A stretch of DNA of 64,000 bases from Clostridia bacterium (GTDB taxonomy: Bacteria > Bacillota > Clostridia > Oscillospirales > CAG-272). Positions within the stretch are counted from its first letter, which is position 1; every line of letters begins with the position of its first letter. This document shows positions 35,139 to 43,916 of this stretch, in pieces. The notes beneath the pieces are model-generated. The model ran no database searches and was not told the origin of the DNA. It worked only from the letters and a program-made list of their open reading frames with translations. The translations under genes were made by a program, and so were the position numbers. Location: contig JAFTUC010000021.1 of the NCBI GenBank assembly GCA_017466445.1, positions 1-64,000 on the forward strand, in the 5' to 3' direction.

Positions 35139-35858
35139 CTAAATCTCCCGATTTTTGCGAGAAATGACCTCACAGACGGTCAGAATATCTCCGCTTACTC
35201 TGAATTTTATCTCAAAATCCGAATATTCGAATCCGTAGATCCTTTCGGGATCGCTGTGATACCCGGGACGCGGATCGCCCGAGAGTACCTCGGTAAGAGT
35301 CTTACGAAGCTCTTTTGGGATAAGAGATATCAGATTTTCGGGGAACTCTACCGAGAGTCTGTGATCCTTCGTAAATGCCGTGAAGCCGTCGCTCGCGTTG
35401 GGGATCGACTCTACGTAGGGAAGATAGGGCTTTATGTCGTAGATCGGACTCGAGTTCATTATGTCCGCGCCTGAAACGGTGAGGATAGGACCCTTGTCAG
35501 TGATATCGATCCTTTCAAGCTTTACGACCGAAAGTCCGATCGGGTTGGGACGGTAGGGCGCGCGAGTGGCAAATACTCCCATGCGCTTGTTTCCTCCAAG
35601 ACGGGGCGGACGCACGGTAGGAGACCATTTTTCTCCGAATGTCTCGGAAAAGCCCCAGATCAGCCATAAATGTGAATAGCCGTCGAGACCTCGGATCGCT
35701 TCCGTAACTGAGTATTCGGGCTCGAAAACTATCCTTGATATAAGAGATGACGCAAGTCCGCTTTGACGCGGCAGGGCGAATTTGGTAGGGAAATCATTTT
35801 CTATGTGCGCGATCACCGAAAGAGAAAGGGGAGCATGGCTTTTTTTACTGTCGTTCAT
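35139..35858 (-). CDS. trmO: tRNA (N6-threonylcarbamoyladenosine37-N6)-methyltransferase TrmO
   Basis: This 239-residue protein of the TsaA/TrmO family methylates t6A37 in tRNA using S-adenosylmethionine. The conserved core is present: LDGYSHLWLIWGF, GVFATRAPYRPNPIGLS and PILTVSGADIMNSSPIYDIKPYLPY (in parts). It is a single gene with its own promoter, upstream of the hisS promoter. Confidence 0.9.
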   Translation of the reverse strand: MNDSKKSHAPLSLSVIAHIENDFPTKFALPRQSGLASSLISRIVFEPEYSVTEAIRGLDGYSHLWLIWGFSETFGEKWSPTVRPPRLGGNKRMGVFATRAPYRPNPIGLSVVKLERIDITDKGPILTVSGADIMNSSPIYDIKPYLPYVESIPNASDGFTAFTKDHRLSVEFPENLISLIPKELRKTLTEVLSGDPRPGYHSDPERIYGFEYSDFEIKFRVSGDILTVCEVISRKNREI

Positions 35859-35894
35859 CTGTTCATTCTCCGAGCAAATAAATAGTGTAACGAT

Positions 35895-35923
35895 ATTTTA
35901 TCACGAAAATGTCAATAATTCAA
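35895..35923 (-). promoter_or_regulatory. Probable promoter of trmO
   Basis: On the minus strand TTGAAT (35918-35923), 17 bases, TAAAAT (35895-35900), with TGA before the -10. Confidence 0.55.
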
Positions 35924-35993
35924 CGATAAATAGTGAAAAAAACGAATTATTAAAATAAAAAAACACTTTTGCGAATAAAAAATGAAAAAGGCA

Positions 35994-36021
35994 TTGACAA
36001 AATATTTATTTGTGCTATAAT
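35994..36021 (+). promoter_or_regulatory. Promoter of the 1244-residue surface protein gene
   Basis: A perfect TTGACA (35994-35999) and perfect TATAAT (36016-36021) are 16 bases apart. The start codon is about 250 bases further on, leaving a long leader. Confidence 0.8.
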
Positions 36022-36027
36022 TTACTG

Positions 36028-36260
36028 TGTATTGTCTTGTCCAAACAAAAAAAGGACAGCTTCAAAGGCAAAGAAACAGACGGCAGCTTACCCGCTTGTA
36101 AAAGCACCCCTTTTTTAATAACGAAAATAACGAAAATGTATAACTCTGCCGTCTATTTCCTTGTCTTTGAAAAGACAGTCAATATATTTAAATTGGTATC
36201 TCCACTTTGCCGCTAGCGACAGAGTGTGTCATACGTTTCGTTATTTCCAAATTCAAATAA
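36028..36260 (+). promoter_or_regulatory. Long structured 5' leader of unknown class
   Basis: Three pairings stand out. GACGGCAG (36083-36090) pairs with CTGCCGTC (36147-36154) as a closing stem. A hairpin GTCTTT/AAAGAC lies near 36163-36178. A CACT...AGTG stem encloses CGCTAGCG near 36202-36224. It matches no riboswitch class that I can recall. The layout suggests control after transcription begins. Confidence 0.4.
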
Positions 36261-36279
36261 AGGAGGACAAATTAAGAAA

Positions 36280-39200
36280 ATGACGAAAAAGACAACCAGA
36301 AGAGCTCTGATCACAAGTATAATTTCCATGCTTCTTTGTGTGACGATGCTCGTAGGAACCACCTTCGCTTGGTTTACCGATTCGGTAAAGAGCGGAAAGA
36401 ACAGAATCGTTGCCGGAAACCTCGACGTCGAGCTTGAATATGCTATTGTCGAGAACGGCAAGATCACAAAATGGGAAACCGCTGAGGGCGCGGACGATAT
36501 CCTTGATCCCGACGCGCTTTGGGAACCCGGCCACACTGAAGTTGTTTACCTCAGAGTAACCAACAAGGGAACTCTTGCACTTAAGTACAATCTTGGCGTA
36601 AGAGTAGAGAGCGAAACTCTCGCTATCAATATGGAAGGCAAGCTCTTCAAGCTTTCCGATTACATCAAGTTCGGTGTAGTTGACGGACAGGAGGACGTTT
36701 TCGCAAGCAGAGATGCTGCACGCGATGAAGTAGCCAACAGCGCTACCCTCATTTCTGCAGGCTACTCCAAGAGCAGCAGCCTTGAGAAGCAGAACGATAC
36801 CGAGTATGTAGCACTCGTAGTTTACATGCCCGAGACCGTTGGTAACGAGGCTAACTACCGTGGCGAGACCGCTCCCGCGATCGAGCTCGGAATCGAACTC
36901 TTCGCAACTCAGCTCGCATATGAGTCTGACTCCTTCGGTCCCGATTACGATGAGACCGCTCCTTGGACCGGTGCAGCCGATACCACCTGGTATAACGCTA
37001 ATGATACCGAGTTCACGCTCAGCACTCCCGAGCAGCTCGCAGGACTTGCAGAGCTTGTAAATAGCGGAAACACCTTCGCAGGAAAGACCGTTAAGCTCGA
37101 TGCTGACATTGATCTTAACAATGTAAAATGGACTCCTATCGGAACCAAGAGCGCAGAGGGCGAAAAGGCATTCACCAGAACCTTCGCAGGCTCCTTCGAC
37201 GGACAGGGACACACTATCTCCAACCTTAGAGTTGTTGGCGATAACGCTCTCGGCTTCTTCGGACGCACCGGTACGGGAACTCACATTGAAGACCTTAATA
37301 TCGATGGCGCATACGTTTCCGGTACCGACTATGTTGGTGCTATCGCGGGATATGCTTATCTCTCCGCAAACTGCATCAAGAACTGTACCGTTACTGATGC
37401 GACCATCATCGCTACCCCCTTCAAGCTTGCTAACGGCGAGTACGACGGCGGTGCAAAGGCGGGCGTAATCGTTGGTTATGCTCTTAACGGTAACCTTGTT
37501 GGTAATACCGTTACAAACTCCAGCGTATTTGCATTCAGAGACCTTGGCGGTATCGCAGGTATGCTTAATGATGACGGAATCGGTGACCGCACGCTTACCG
37601 CTTCCGGCAACACCGTAAATAACGTAACTCTTAACTTCGTTTCCGTTCCCGGTACTTACGTCGAAGGTAAAACCAACGGTAACAGAGCAGAGATCGTTGG
37701 ACGTCTCGGTGCTAAGGCTTCTGTCGGCGAAAACACGATCGACGAAGTTACCCTGAGCGAGACCAAGGCATACGTTATCTACACTGCAGATGACCTCTAT
37801 ACCTTCGCTTCTGCAGTAAACGGCGGCAAAACGTTTAACAATGAAACCGTTCTCCTTGGTGCGGATATCGACCTCGCTAATAGCGTATGGACTCCTATCG
37901 GTAACAGCACCAACAAGTTCCAGGGAACATTTGACGGTAACAATAAGACCATCAAGAATCTCAACGTTAATATGCCCGGCAAGAGCGACGCAGGTCTGTT
38001 CGGTATGACTACTAACGGCGAGATCAGAAATCTTACTGTTGAAAACGCTAAGGTTACCGGACGTCTTGACGTCGGTGTTGTAGCAGGTAATCCTTACACC
38101 TCTAAGTATACTAACATCACCGTAACAGGTCACGTTGAGGTCAACGGTATGGCTTACGTCGGCGGTGTTGGCGGAAAGAACGCTTACGCTGACTGGACTA
38201 ATATTACTGTTAACGTTGATAAAGACTCTTACGTTAAGGCTGTTTCCACTGAGAACGGCATTGCGTACCTCACCTACGTCGGTGGCGTTGTAGGCTTCAA
38301 CGGCGAGGGCGGACACACCTTCAAGAATATCAACTCCAACATCAACGTTATCGGTGACGTTTGTGACATCGGCGGTGCATTCGGTATCGCACACTATAAT
38401 AACAAGTTCGAGAATATTACCGTTACCGGTAATGTAAGCGCCGGAACAGATGCTTTCCAGGTTGGAGGTATTGCAGGCGTATGGCATAATGAGAACGGCA
38501 CGTCCGTTTCCTTCATCGATTGCAAGTTCGAAGGCAAGATCACCATTGCAGGCACGGAAGTTACCGACTGTGACATCGTAGGCGGTGCTTACTCTGCTAC
38601 AGGTACCGGCGTTCTTGTAATTAAAAATTACTTTACTGAAAACGGTGTTGTATATTACACTGACGGAGTAACCGAAGATATAGTTCTTTGTGATGTTACT
38701 GCTAACGCTCCTGCAAAACTTGAAATTCCTGAAGGTGTAACCGTATTAGGTAATAAAGTTCTTAATGGTAACACAACCGTTAAGGAAGTTGTAATTCCTT
38801 CCTCTGTTAAAGATTTCGGCGGTACCGTGAATGCTACAGCTACAGGAGCTTCTGGAGGTATGTTCTATCTGTCCGCTGTTGAAAAGGTTGTTCTCCCTGA
38901 GGGAATGAAGGAAATTCCTGTTGCGGCATTTAATCAGGCAACAAAACTGACTTCTGTTAATATTCCTTCCAGCGTTGAAAAGATCGGTATTAATGCGTTT
39001 GCAGGATCTGGTTTGACTACTCTTAAAATCTCGGAAAATGTAAAAGAGATTGGTTATGGTGCGTTCAGAGATATGACGAATCTGACCACTGTTACCATTG
39101 AGGGAGATGTTTACATTCCTGATTATGCTTTCCGTGCATGTGCAAACCTGAAGGATGTATATCTGAACGGTTTGAACGTTACCTTCGGTACTAATATGAT

Positions 39201-40014
39201 TTTTACCGTAACCAGCACAAATAACGAGAAGCCCAACGGTATTACTGTACACGTTCAAAATGGTGAAATTGAAAAGCGCTTGCTTGCTAGCGGTCAGTTC
39301 AAAGGAACTGTTGATGTGAAAATGACTGCTACCGAAGGCGGATATTATAAGGATGCGCAGGGAAATGCTTTGGCATACGATGCGAATAATCTGATTGCCG
39401 GCCTTGAGGCGGATGATAACGTTGTTTTGATGGATGACATCAAGATCAATTCAACAAGTATGAGCAATTCTTACGGTGCAACCGGTATCAATATTTTGAC
39501 CGGTCAGACCTTTGACGGCAACGGAAATAAATTCGGTGTAAATGCTTGGAATACTTGGGATTCCGCTATCAGTACTACCGGTGGTGTAATTAAGAACGTA
39601 ACGATCAATAGCGGTATGCGTGGTATTTTCATAAACCACAACAGTACTGAGTCCGGTAAGGTTTACCTCGAAAACGTAATCATTGACGGTACTGTTTACA
39701 CTATCAGCTGTGACCAGGGTACAAATAATGGTCTCGAAGCAACTAACTGTACCTTCAACGGATGGACCTCTTATGCGGCTACTACCGGTGACGTTAAGTT
39801 TGTAGATTGCTCCTTTGGTGAGGGTCAGGGATACGCATACTGCCGTCCTTACGCTCCTACCGAGTTCGTAGGCTGTGACTTTGAGGCGGGATTTGAAATA
39901 GAGCCCTTAGCTGCAGTTACCTTTGAAAACTGCACCATCGGCGGAGTCGCTCTCACAGCTGAAAATCTTGCAACTCTCGTTATTTCCAACATTGCTAACG
40001 CAAGCGTAAAGTAA
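36280..40014 (+). CDS. SipW-type secreted surface protein with GLUG, LRR and beta-helix regions
   Basis: This 1244-residue secreted protein starts with a SipW-dependent signal (GTTFAWFTDSV, then GNLDVELEY) and a TasA/camelysin-like domain to about residue 230. It then has two blocks of GLUG-type repeats (FAGSFDGQGHTISNL, FDGNNKTIKNL), at about 270-780, BspA-type leucine-rich repeats (SVNIPSSVEKIGINAFAGSG) at about 820-960, and a Gly/Asn/Thr-rich C-terminus that looks like a right-handed beta-helix. There is no LPxTG. AGGAGG at 36261-36266 precedes ATG 36280 by 13 bases, a long but acceptable spacing. It is monocistronic and probably depends on the peptidase at 6312. Confidence 0.85.
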   Translation: MTKKTTRRALITSIISMLLCVTMLVGTTFAWFTDSVKSGKNRIVAGNLDVELEYAIVENGKITKWETAEGADDILDPDALWEPGHTEVVYLRVTNKGTLALKYNLGVRVESETLAINMEGKLFKLSDYIKFGVVDGQEDVFASRDAARDEVANSATLISAGYSKSSSLEKQNDTEYVALVVYMPETVGNEANYRGETAPAIELGIELFATQLAYESDSFGPDYDETAPWTGAADTTWYNANDTEFTLSTPEQLAGLAELVNSGNTFAGKTVKLDADIDLNNVKWTPIGTKSAEGEKAFTRTFAGSFDGQGHTISNLRVVGDNALGFFGRTGTGTHIEDLNIDGAYVSGTDYVGAIAGYAYLSANCIKNCTVTDATIIATPFKLANGEYDGGAKAGVIVGYALNGNLVGNTVTNSSVFAFRDLGGIAGMLNDDGIGDRTLTASGNTVNNVTLNFVSVPGTYVEGKTNGNRAEIVGRLGAKASVGENTIDEVTLSETKAYVIYTADDLYTFASAVNGGKTFNNETVLLGADIDLANSVWTPIGNSTNKFQGTFDGNNKTIKNLNVNMPGKSDAGLFGMTTNGEIRNLTVENAKVTGRLDVGVVAGNPYTSKYTNITVTGHVEVNGMAYVGGVGGKNAYADWTNITVNVDKDSYVKAVSTENGIAYLTYVGGVVGFNGEGGHTFKNINSNINVIGDVCDIGGAFGIAHYNNKFENITVTGNVSAGTDAFQVGGIAGVWHNENGTSVSFIDCKFEGKITIAGTEVTDCDIVGGAYSATGTGVLVIKNYFTENGVVYYTDGVTEDIVLCDVTANAPAKLEIPEGVTVLGNKVLNGNTTVKEVVIPSSVKDFGGTVNATATGASGGMFYLSAVEKVVLPEGMKEIPVAAFNQATKLTSVNIPSSVEKIGINAFAGSGLTTLKISENVKEIGYGAFRDMTNLTTVTIEGDVYIPDYAFRACANLKDVYLNGLNVTFGTNMIFTVTSTNNEKPNGITVHVQNGEIEKRLLASGQFKGTVDVKMTATEGGYYKDAQGNALAYDANNLIAGLEADDNVVLMDDIKINSTSMSNSYGATGINILTGQTFDGNGNKFGVNAWNTWDSAISTTGGVIKNVTINSGMRGIFINHNSTESGKVYLENVIIDGTVYTISCDQGTNNGLEATNCTFNGWTSYAATTGDVKFVDCSFGEGQGYAYCRPYAPTEFVGCDFEAGFEIEPLAAVTFENCTIGGVALTAENLATLVISNIANASVK

Positions 40015-40046
40015 TTCCAAATCTCTGAAATTAAAACTTCATAGAT

Positions 40047-40086
40047 AAAACCCCAAGGACCGCCTTTCGGCGGTCCTTGGGGTTTT
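40047..40086. terminator. Bidirectional terminator
   Basis: A perfect 18-bp stem (40047-40064 with 40069-40086) closes on TTTC and ends in A and T runs, so it can serve both the surface protein gene and the convergent lipoprotein gene. Confidence 0.95.
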
Positions 40087-40095
40087 ATTATTAAA

Positions 40096-41778
40096 TCAAT
40101 AAACCTTTATTTTCGTGAACGTGAGCTTTTGGTTTACACCCTTCATTGATTCCTGATTTGACGTGTAGTAAACGGTTCCGTCACTGTCAACGTAAAATCC
40201 CGAGCTATATCCGAGATGTGAAAGTGCCGTTGACGTACTCCTTATCGTCGGTATCGGATTGTCTATTGCGTGAAATGTCTTTCCGTAATCGAAGCTCATA
40301 AAAAGCACGCTGCTGCCGGATGCCTTGCCGTCAAGCAGATAACAGTGCGATACAAAGAGAGTTCCGTACTCCCCTCCGTTTGGAGTCCATATCATACCGG
40401 GTGCGTTTGCGGGGACGTGTCCTGCGCTCGATTTTACTATCGTTCCGATGTTTTGCGGATCCCAAGAGTCAAGACTGTCTGCATAGGTGATCATGATCTC
40501 GCCCTTGTATTCTCCCGTTCTGTGATTGAACATCTCGTATGCAAGTGCCCATCTTCCGTCGCCCATGCGTGTGAGTGCGACCATTCCGGCGCGAAGCTCC
40601 TTGTCAGCGGGTGCGATCATGTCCTTTTTTTCGCTCCAGGTTTCAAGATCCGTTGTGTACTTGTACACAAGCTTTTGGTTGTGATTCGGGTCTGTCTCGT
40701 CAGAATAGAAGCAATAGAGACGCTTGGTTGACTCCTCGTACATCAAGACGGGTTCCCAAAGGGCATTACTGTCGAAGAAATAGTTTCCGCTGTCGTAATG
40801 ACCTGCCGAATCGATGTATTGGGCGTTTTTCCAGGTCATACCGAGGTCGTTGCTTGTTTGGACGAGAATGTTTGTCGTTGAGTGAGTACTCACGGTGTGA
40901 TCCCAAGGACCGCGGATGCAGGAGGCGAATACAAGAGTTCCTTTGGGAAACCTGCCCATTGCCGCCGGAAGCTCGTACAGATCGGGTTGCCATCCGCCTA
41001 GCTGATTTTGGAATTCATCCCGGATAGACGGCAACTTTTTCCACGTTTTTCCGTCATCGTCACTTCTGAAAAAGGGATATTCCGAGTCTCCTACAGAGAC
41101 AACGAGGATAGTTCCGTTGCTTTCGTCGCTATGTTCAAGCTTTATCACATTTGCTCCGGAATAGACCGAATCGTCGAAAACGCTCGTGGGCTTTGCGATA
41201 TCAACCTCTTTTTCGAGCACTACCGCGTCACCCTTGTCGGAGAGATACAAAAGCTTTCCGGTTTTTTTGAGGAGAGTATATCCGATCTCGGCGGATATAG
41301 AGTTTTTCTTTGACGAGGTCTCGACGAGCTCGTTTATAAAGTGCGCTACGCCGATAACGGTATCGTCGATACTGAGACCGACTATCACGATCTTTTTATC
41401 GGTTATCTTTATCGCAAAGGCGTTGCTTTTGGTCTTTGCCGAAAGCTCGGACAGAAGAGAGGTACTTTCGGGTCTTGACGTGTTTCCTATAAGTATCTCG
41501 TACTTGTCGGAAAGCTCCGGTGAATCTTTATCAAGATTTACCGACAGATTTGCTTCAGTGTGCTTTAAAATACTATTTTTAAGCGCAGAAACGATGGTCC
41601 TTATGTTGCCGTCATTATTGTCGGGGCGCGTTATAGAGTACTGACTTATGTCGAGCGAAGGAGCCTCGCTTTTACCGGAGTTCGCCGTCTTTTTCTTTTC
41701 CCCACTCGTGCATGCGGAGAAAAGAGAAGCAAGAAGCACGATGGTAAGAAATAAACTTAAAACACGGGAAATTCTCAT
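40096..41778 (-). CDS. BNR-repeat (sialidase-like) propeller lipoprotein
   Basis: This 560-residue lipoprotein has a signal peptide with lipobox FSAC, an N-terminal alpha/beta domain (about 40-170) and a beta-propeller with Asp-box motifs SDDDGKTWKKL, SNDLGMTWKN and SFDYGKTFHAI. This is the fold of sialidases and related exo-glycosidases, but I could not identify a full catalytic Arg triad, so substrate is open. Its start overlaps the stop of the upstream gene by 4 bases (ATGA), which couples their translation. Surface placement suggests action on polymers or host glycans. Confidence 0.8.
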   Translation of the reverse strand: MRISRVLSLFLTIVLLASLFSACTSGEKKKTANSGKSEAPSLDISQYSITRPDNNDGNIRTIVSALKNSILKHTEANLSVNLDKDSPELSDKYEILIGNTSRPESTSLLSELSAKTKSNAFAIKITDKKIVIVGLSIDDTVIGVAHFINELVETSSKKNSISAEIGYTLLKKTGKLLYLSDKGDAVVLEKEVDIAKPTSVFDDSVYSGANVIKLEHSDESNGTILVVSVGDSEYPFFRSDDDGKTWKKLPSIRDEFQNQLGGWQPDLYELPAAMGRFPKGTLVFASCIRGPWDHTVSTHSTTNILVQTSNDLGMTWKNAQYIDSAGHYDSGNYFFDSNALWEPVLMYEESTKRLYCFYSDETDPNHNQKLVYKYTTDLETWSEKKDMIAPADKELRAGMVALTRMGDGRWALAYEMFNHRTGEYKGEIMITYADSLDSWDPQNIGTIVKSSAGHVPANAPGMIWTPNGGEYGTLFVSHCYLLDGKASGSSVLFMSFDYGKTFHAIDNPIPTIRSTSTALSHLGYSSGFYVDSDGTVYYTSNQESMKGVNQKLTFTKIKVY

Positions 41779-42611
41779 TTTAATTTAGCCTCCACGGTCG
41801 TACCCTTGCAAGCACACGCGGCGAGCAGGCAGTCGCGCATACGCATGACCTCGAGAGTCTGGGCGCCGTCGAAGGGAAGCTTTCCGCTTTCGTAGAATTC
41901 GAGTATCTTCTTAAGCAGAGTTGCGAAGAAATCCGAGCTTATGCTCTTTACACCGCTTCCGTCGTCTACCGAGAAGGTGAAGGTCGGATCGTAAGTGATG
42001 CTTACCTCCTTGCCGTTTTCGGTGAAGGCACGGCAGAAGAGATGTCCGTCAAGCTCGCCTGCGACAGCCTCCTTAACAGGATCGTTAAGAAGGATAACTG
42101 CCATCTCGATGGTATGGATGCAGTATTCCTCAAAGCTTCTTCCGCCGCCGGTGAAGGATACCTTCCTTGCGTCCTTGATGTCCTCAAGCTCGCTTGCGTA
42201 TCTGAGAGCGGAGGTGCTGAAGAAGGGTGTACCGTATTTTTCAGCTATAGCGAATATCTCCTTTGCGGTCTCAAGATTGGGAGCGAAGGACTTGTCTATA
42301 TAGGTGCGCTTTTTGTAGGGAAGAGCCGCTTTTGCGTAGGGAAGATGCTTTTCGGGGAAGGAGGGAGAGAGTATCATTATGACGTCACTCTTCTCGCAAA
42401 GCTCGTCCACCGTGGCGCAACGGGTGGCGCCGAATTTTTCGCACCACTGATCGGTAGTTACGCCGTCGATGGGAGAAACGTCGATCTCCGCCCAGACGTA
42501 TGCGACCTCATAATCGGTGCCGAGAGCCTCGTTTGCCGCTTTTATCCATTCGGGATAGTTGTTTGCGTGCCATTCGCTGATGTAATAATCGATAAATCCT
42601 ATTTTTTTCAT
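41775..42611 (-). CDS. Gfo/Idh/MocA-like oxidoreductase, divergent
   Basis: This 278-residue protein looks like a shortened member of the Gfo/Idh/MocA sugar oxidoreductase family. It has the segment SDVIMILSPSFPEKHLPYAKAAL, in parts, followed by TYIDKSFAP, which aligns with the EKP region. The usual N-terminal GxGxxG is replaced by GFIDYYISEWHAN, so cofactor binding may differ. It lies 21 bases after its longer partner and overlaps the lipoprotein gene, which supports a shared sugar pathway. Confidence 0.7.
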   Translation of the reverse strand: MKKIGFIDYYISEWHANNYPEWIKAANEALGTDYEVAYVWAEIDVSPIDGVTTDQWCEKFGATRCATVDELCEKSDVIMILSPSFPEKHLPYAKAALPYKKRTYIDKSFAPNLETAKEIFAIAEKYGTPFFSTSALRYASELEDIKDARKVSFTGGGRSFEEYCIHTIEMAVILLNDPVKEAVAGELDGHLFCRAFTENGKEVSITYDPTFTFSVDDGSGVKSISSDFFATLLKKILEFYESGKLPFDGAQTLEVMRMRDCLLAACACKGTTVEAKLK

Positions 42612-42632
42612 AATTTTACCTCATATACCTAT

Positions 42633-43703
42633 TTAAAATGCGATCTCCTTTTTCTGTTCAGCGGACTGATAGAGATAGTCAAGCAGCTTTGCGCTTTCGA
42701 GAATGTTTTCTATGTTGTTTCTGTCCTTTATCTTGGTGTTGACCGACTCGATAAACGCTCTGTCCTCGCAGAGATACATTCCGGGAATGTCGTACTCGGG
42801 GATCTCGGAGGTAAGGGTCTCGCCGTCGAAGACCTCAAATTTTCCACCGTAGGTAAGACGCGCGCCGCACTTGTCACCGAGGAAATCGATGAACATTTCG
42901 TTCTTGTCAATGTTCTGCGCCCATGCTCCGTTGAAGGAGATGCTTGCCTTGTCGGTACGGATGTGTCCGCTGATGAAGTCATCAACGTCGTTTACACCGT
43001 TTTCAATGTCAGCGGTGTCCTCTGCCCACATATCGTGGTATTTGTAAGATTTCATATCCTTTGCCATCTCGCAGTATGCATCGCAGGTGAGCGTTTCGAG
43101 CTTTGCTCCACCGAGAATGTAAAGAATGAGATCAAGGAAGTGTACTCCCCAGTCGATAAGAACTCCGCCGCCCGATTGCTCCTTGGTGGTGAAGGCGCCG
43201 CCGAGTCCCGGGATAGAACGGTGATTACGGAACGAGCAGTAGACGTGATATATCTTTCCGAACCTGCCTTCGCGATTGAGCTTTTCAAGCATCTCTACCG
43301 ATCTGTGGTAACGGTTGCATACGCCGATGTTGAGGATCTTGTCCTGCTTTACAGCCTCTTGCGCCATCTCACAGGAGAGAGCGTAGTTTACCGTGATCGG
43401 CTTTTCACAGAATACGTTCTTGCCTGCGCGAAGAGCGTCCATTGTTACCGTGTAGTGGGCGTAGTTGGGAGTGAGAACGTATACTGCCTCTACCTCAGGA
43501 TCGGCAAGCGCGATTTTGTAGTCGGTTATTACGTTTTCGATCTTGGGATGCTCCTCCTTCATTTTCTGCGCCTTCTCGATAATGAGATCGCAAGCGTACT
43601 TTACGCGGACGTTATCCATCTCATCAAAAGCGGGGAAGTGTGCATTTTTTGCTATTCTTCCGCAGCCTATTACCGCAATGACGGTTACCTTTTTGTTTTC
43701 CAT
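42633..43703 (-). CDS. Gfo/Idh/MocA-family oxidoreductase
   Basis: This 356-residue dehydrogenase has the NAD(P)-binding start VIGCGRIAKNAHFPAF, then VLTPNYAHYTVTMDALRAG, the catalytic Lys segment NVFCEKPI, and GGGVLIDWGVHFLDLILYILGG in the substrate domain (cited by parts). Family members oxidise or epimerise sugars and inositols. ATG 43703 is chosen because AGGAGG lies 8 bases upstream. It is first in the three-gene operon facing the AraC gene. Confidence 0.9.
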   Translation of the reverse strand: MENKKVTVIAVIGCGRIAKNAHFPAFDEMDNVRVKYACDLIIEKAQKMKEEHPKIENVITDYKIALADPEVEAVYVLTPNYAHYTVTMDALRAGKNVFCEKPITVNYALSCEMAQEAVKQDKILNIGVCNRYHRSVEMLEKLNREGRFGKIYHVYCSFRNHRSIPGLGGAFTTKEQSGGGVLIDWGVHFLDLILYILGGAKLETLTCDAYCEMAKDMKSYKYHDMWAEDTADIENGVNDVDDFISGHIRTDKASISFNGAWAQNIDKNEMFIDFLGDKCGARLTYGGKFEVFDGETLTSEIPEYDIPGMYLCEDRAFIESVNTKIKDRNNIENILESAKLLDYLYQSAEQKKEIAF

Positions 43704-43752
43704 TTTATTATCCTCCTTAGATGATGTGAAAATCGTATATTTCACTGAGTCT

Positions 43753-43758
43753 ATTATA
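43753..43758 (-). promoter_or_regulatory. Weak promoter of the oxidoreductase operon
   Basis: A perfect TATAAT -10 lies on the minus strand, but no recognisable -35 lies 16-18 bases upstream. This suits a promoter that needs an activator, most simply the divergent AraC-type protein. Confidence 0.45.
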
Positions 43759-43865
43759 CTACCAAGTGTTGTCGGTATAAATATCATTTTTGCAGTAAAA
43801 AGATGTCATTTTTTAATATTTTACAAAAAAATGCCTTTATTTAATGTTAAATTTTGATTTTTGAC

Positions 43866-43894
43866 TTGACATGAGGGTTATACGCAAGTATAAT
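43866..43894 (+). promoter_or_regulatory. Promoter of the AraC-type regulator
   Basis: A perfect TTGACA (43866-43871) and TATAAT (43889-43894) are 17 bases apart. The predicted transcript start near 43901 excludes ATG 43902 as the start codon. Confidence 0.8.
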
Positions 43895-43916
43895 CGTAGG
43901 CATGGGAGGTGATCGC

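Noticed and set aside
36028..36260. Cyclic-di-GMP riboswitch in the leader
   Set aside because: The context is suggestive, but I could not find the conserved core bases of either class, so no class is assigned.
36253..38487. 744-codon open frame on the minus strand inside the surface protein gene
   Set aside because: It is antisense to a repeat-rich gene with strong start signals, has no ribosome binding site, and its composition (many Val, Cys, Asn, Ile) is that of a complementary shadow.
42042..43724. 560-codon plus-strand frame across the Gfo/Idh genes
   Set aside because: It is antisense to two recognised genes, spans their intergenic gap, and shows no domain or start signal.
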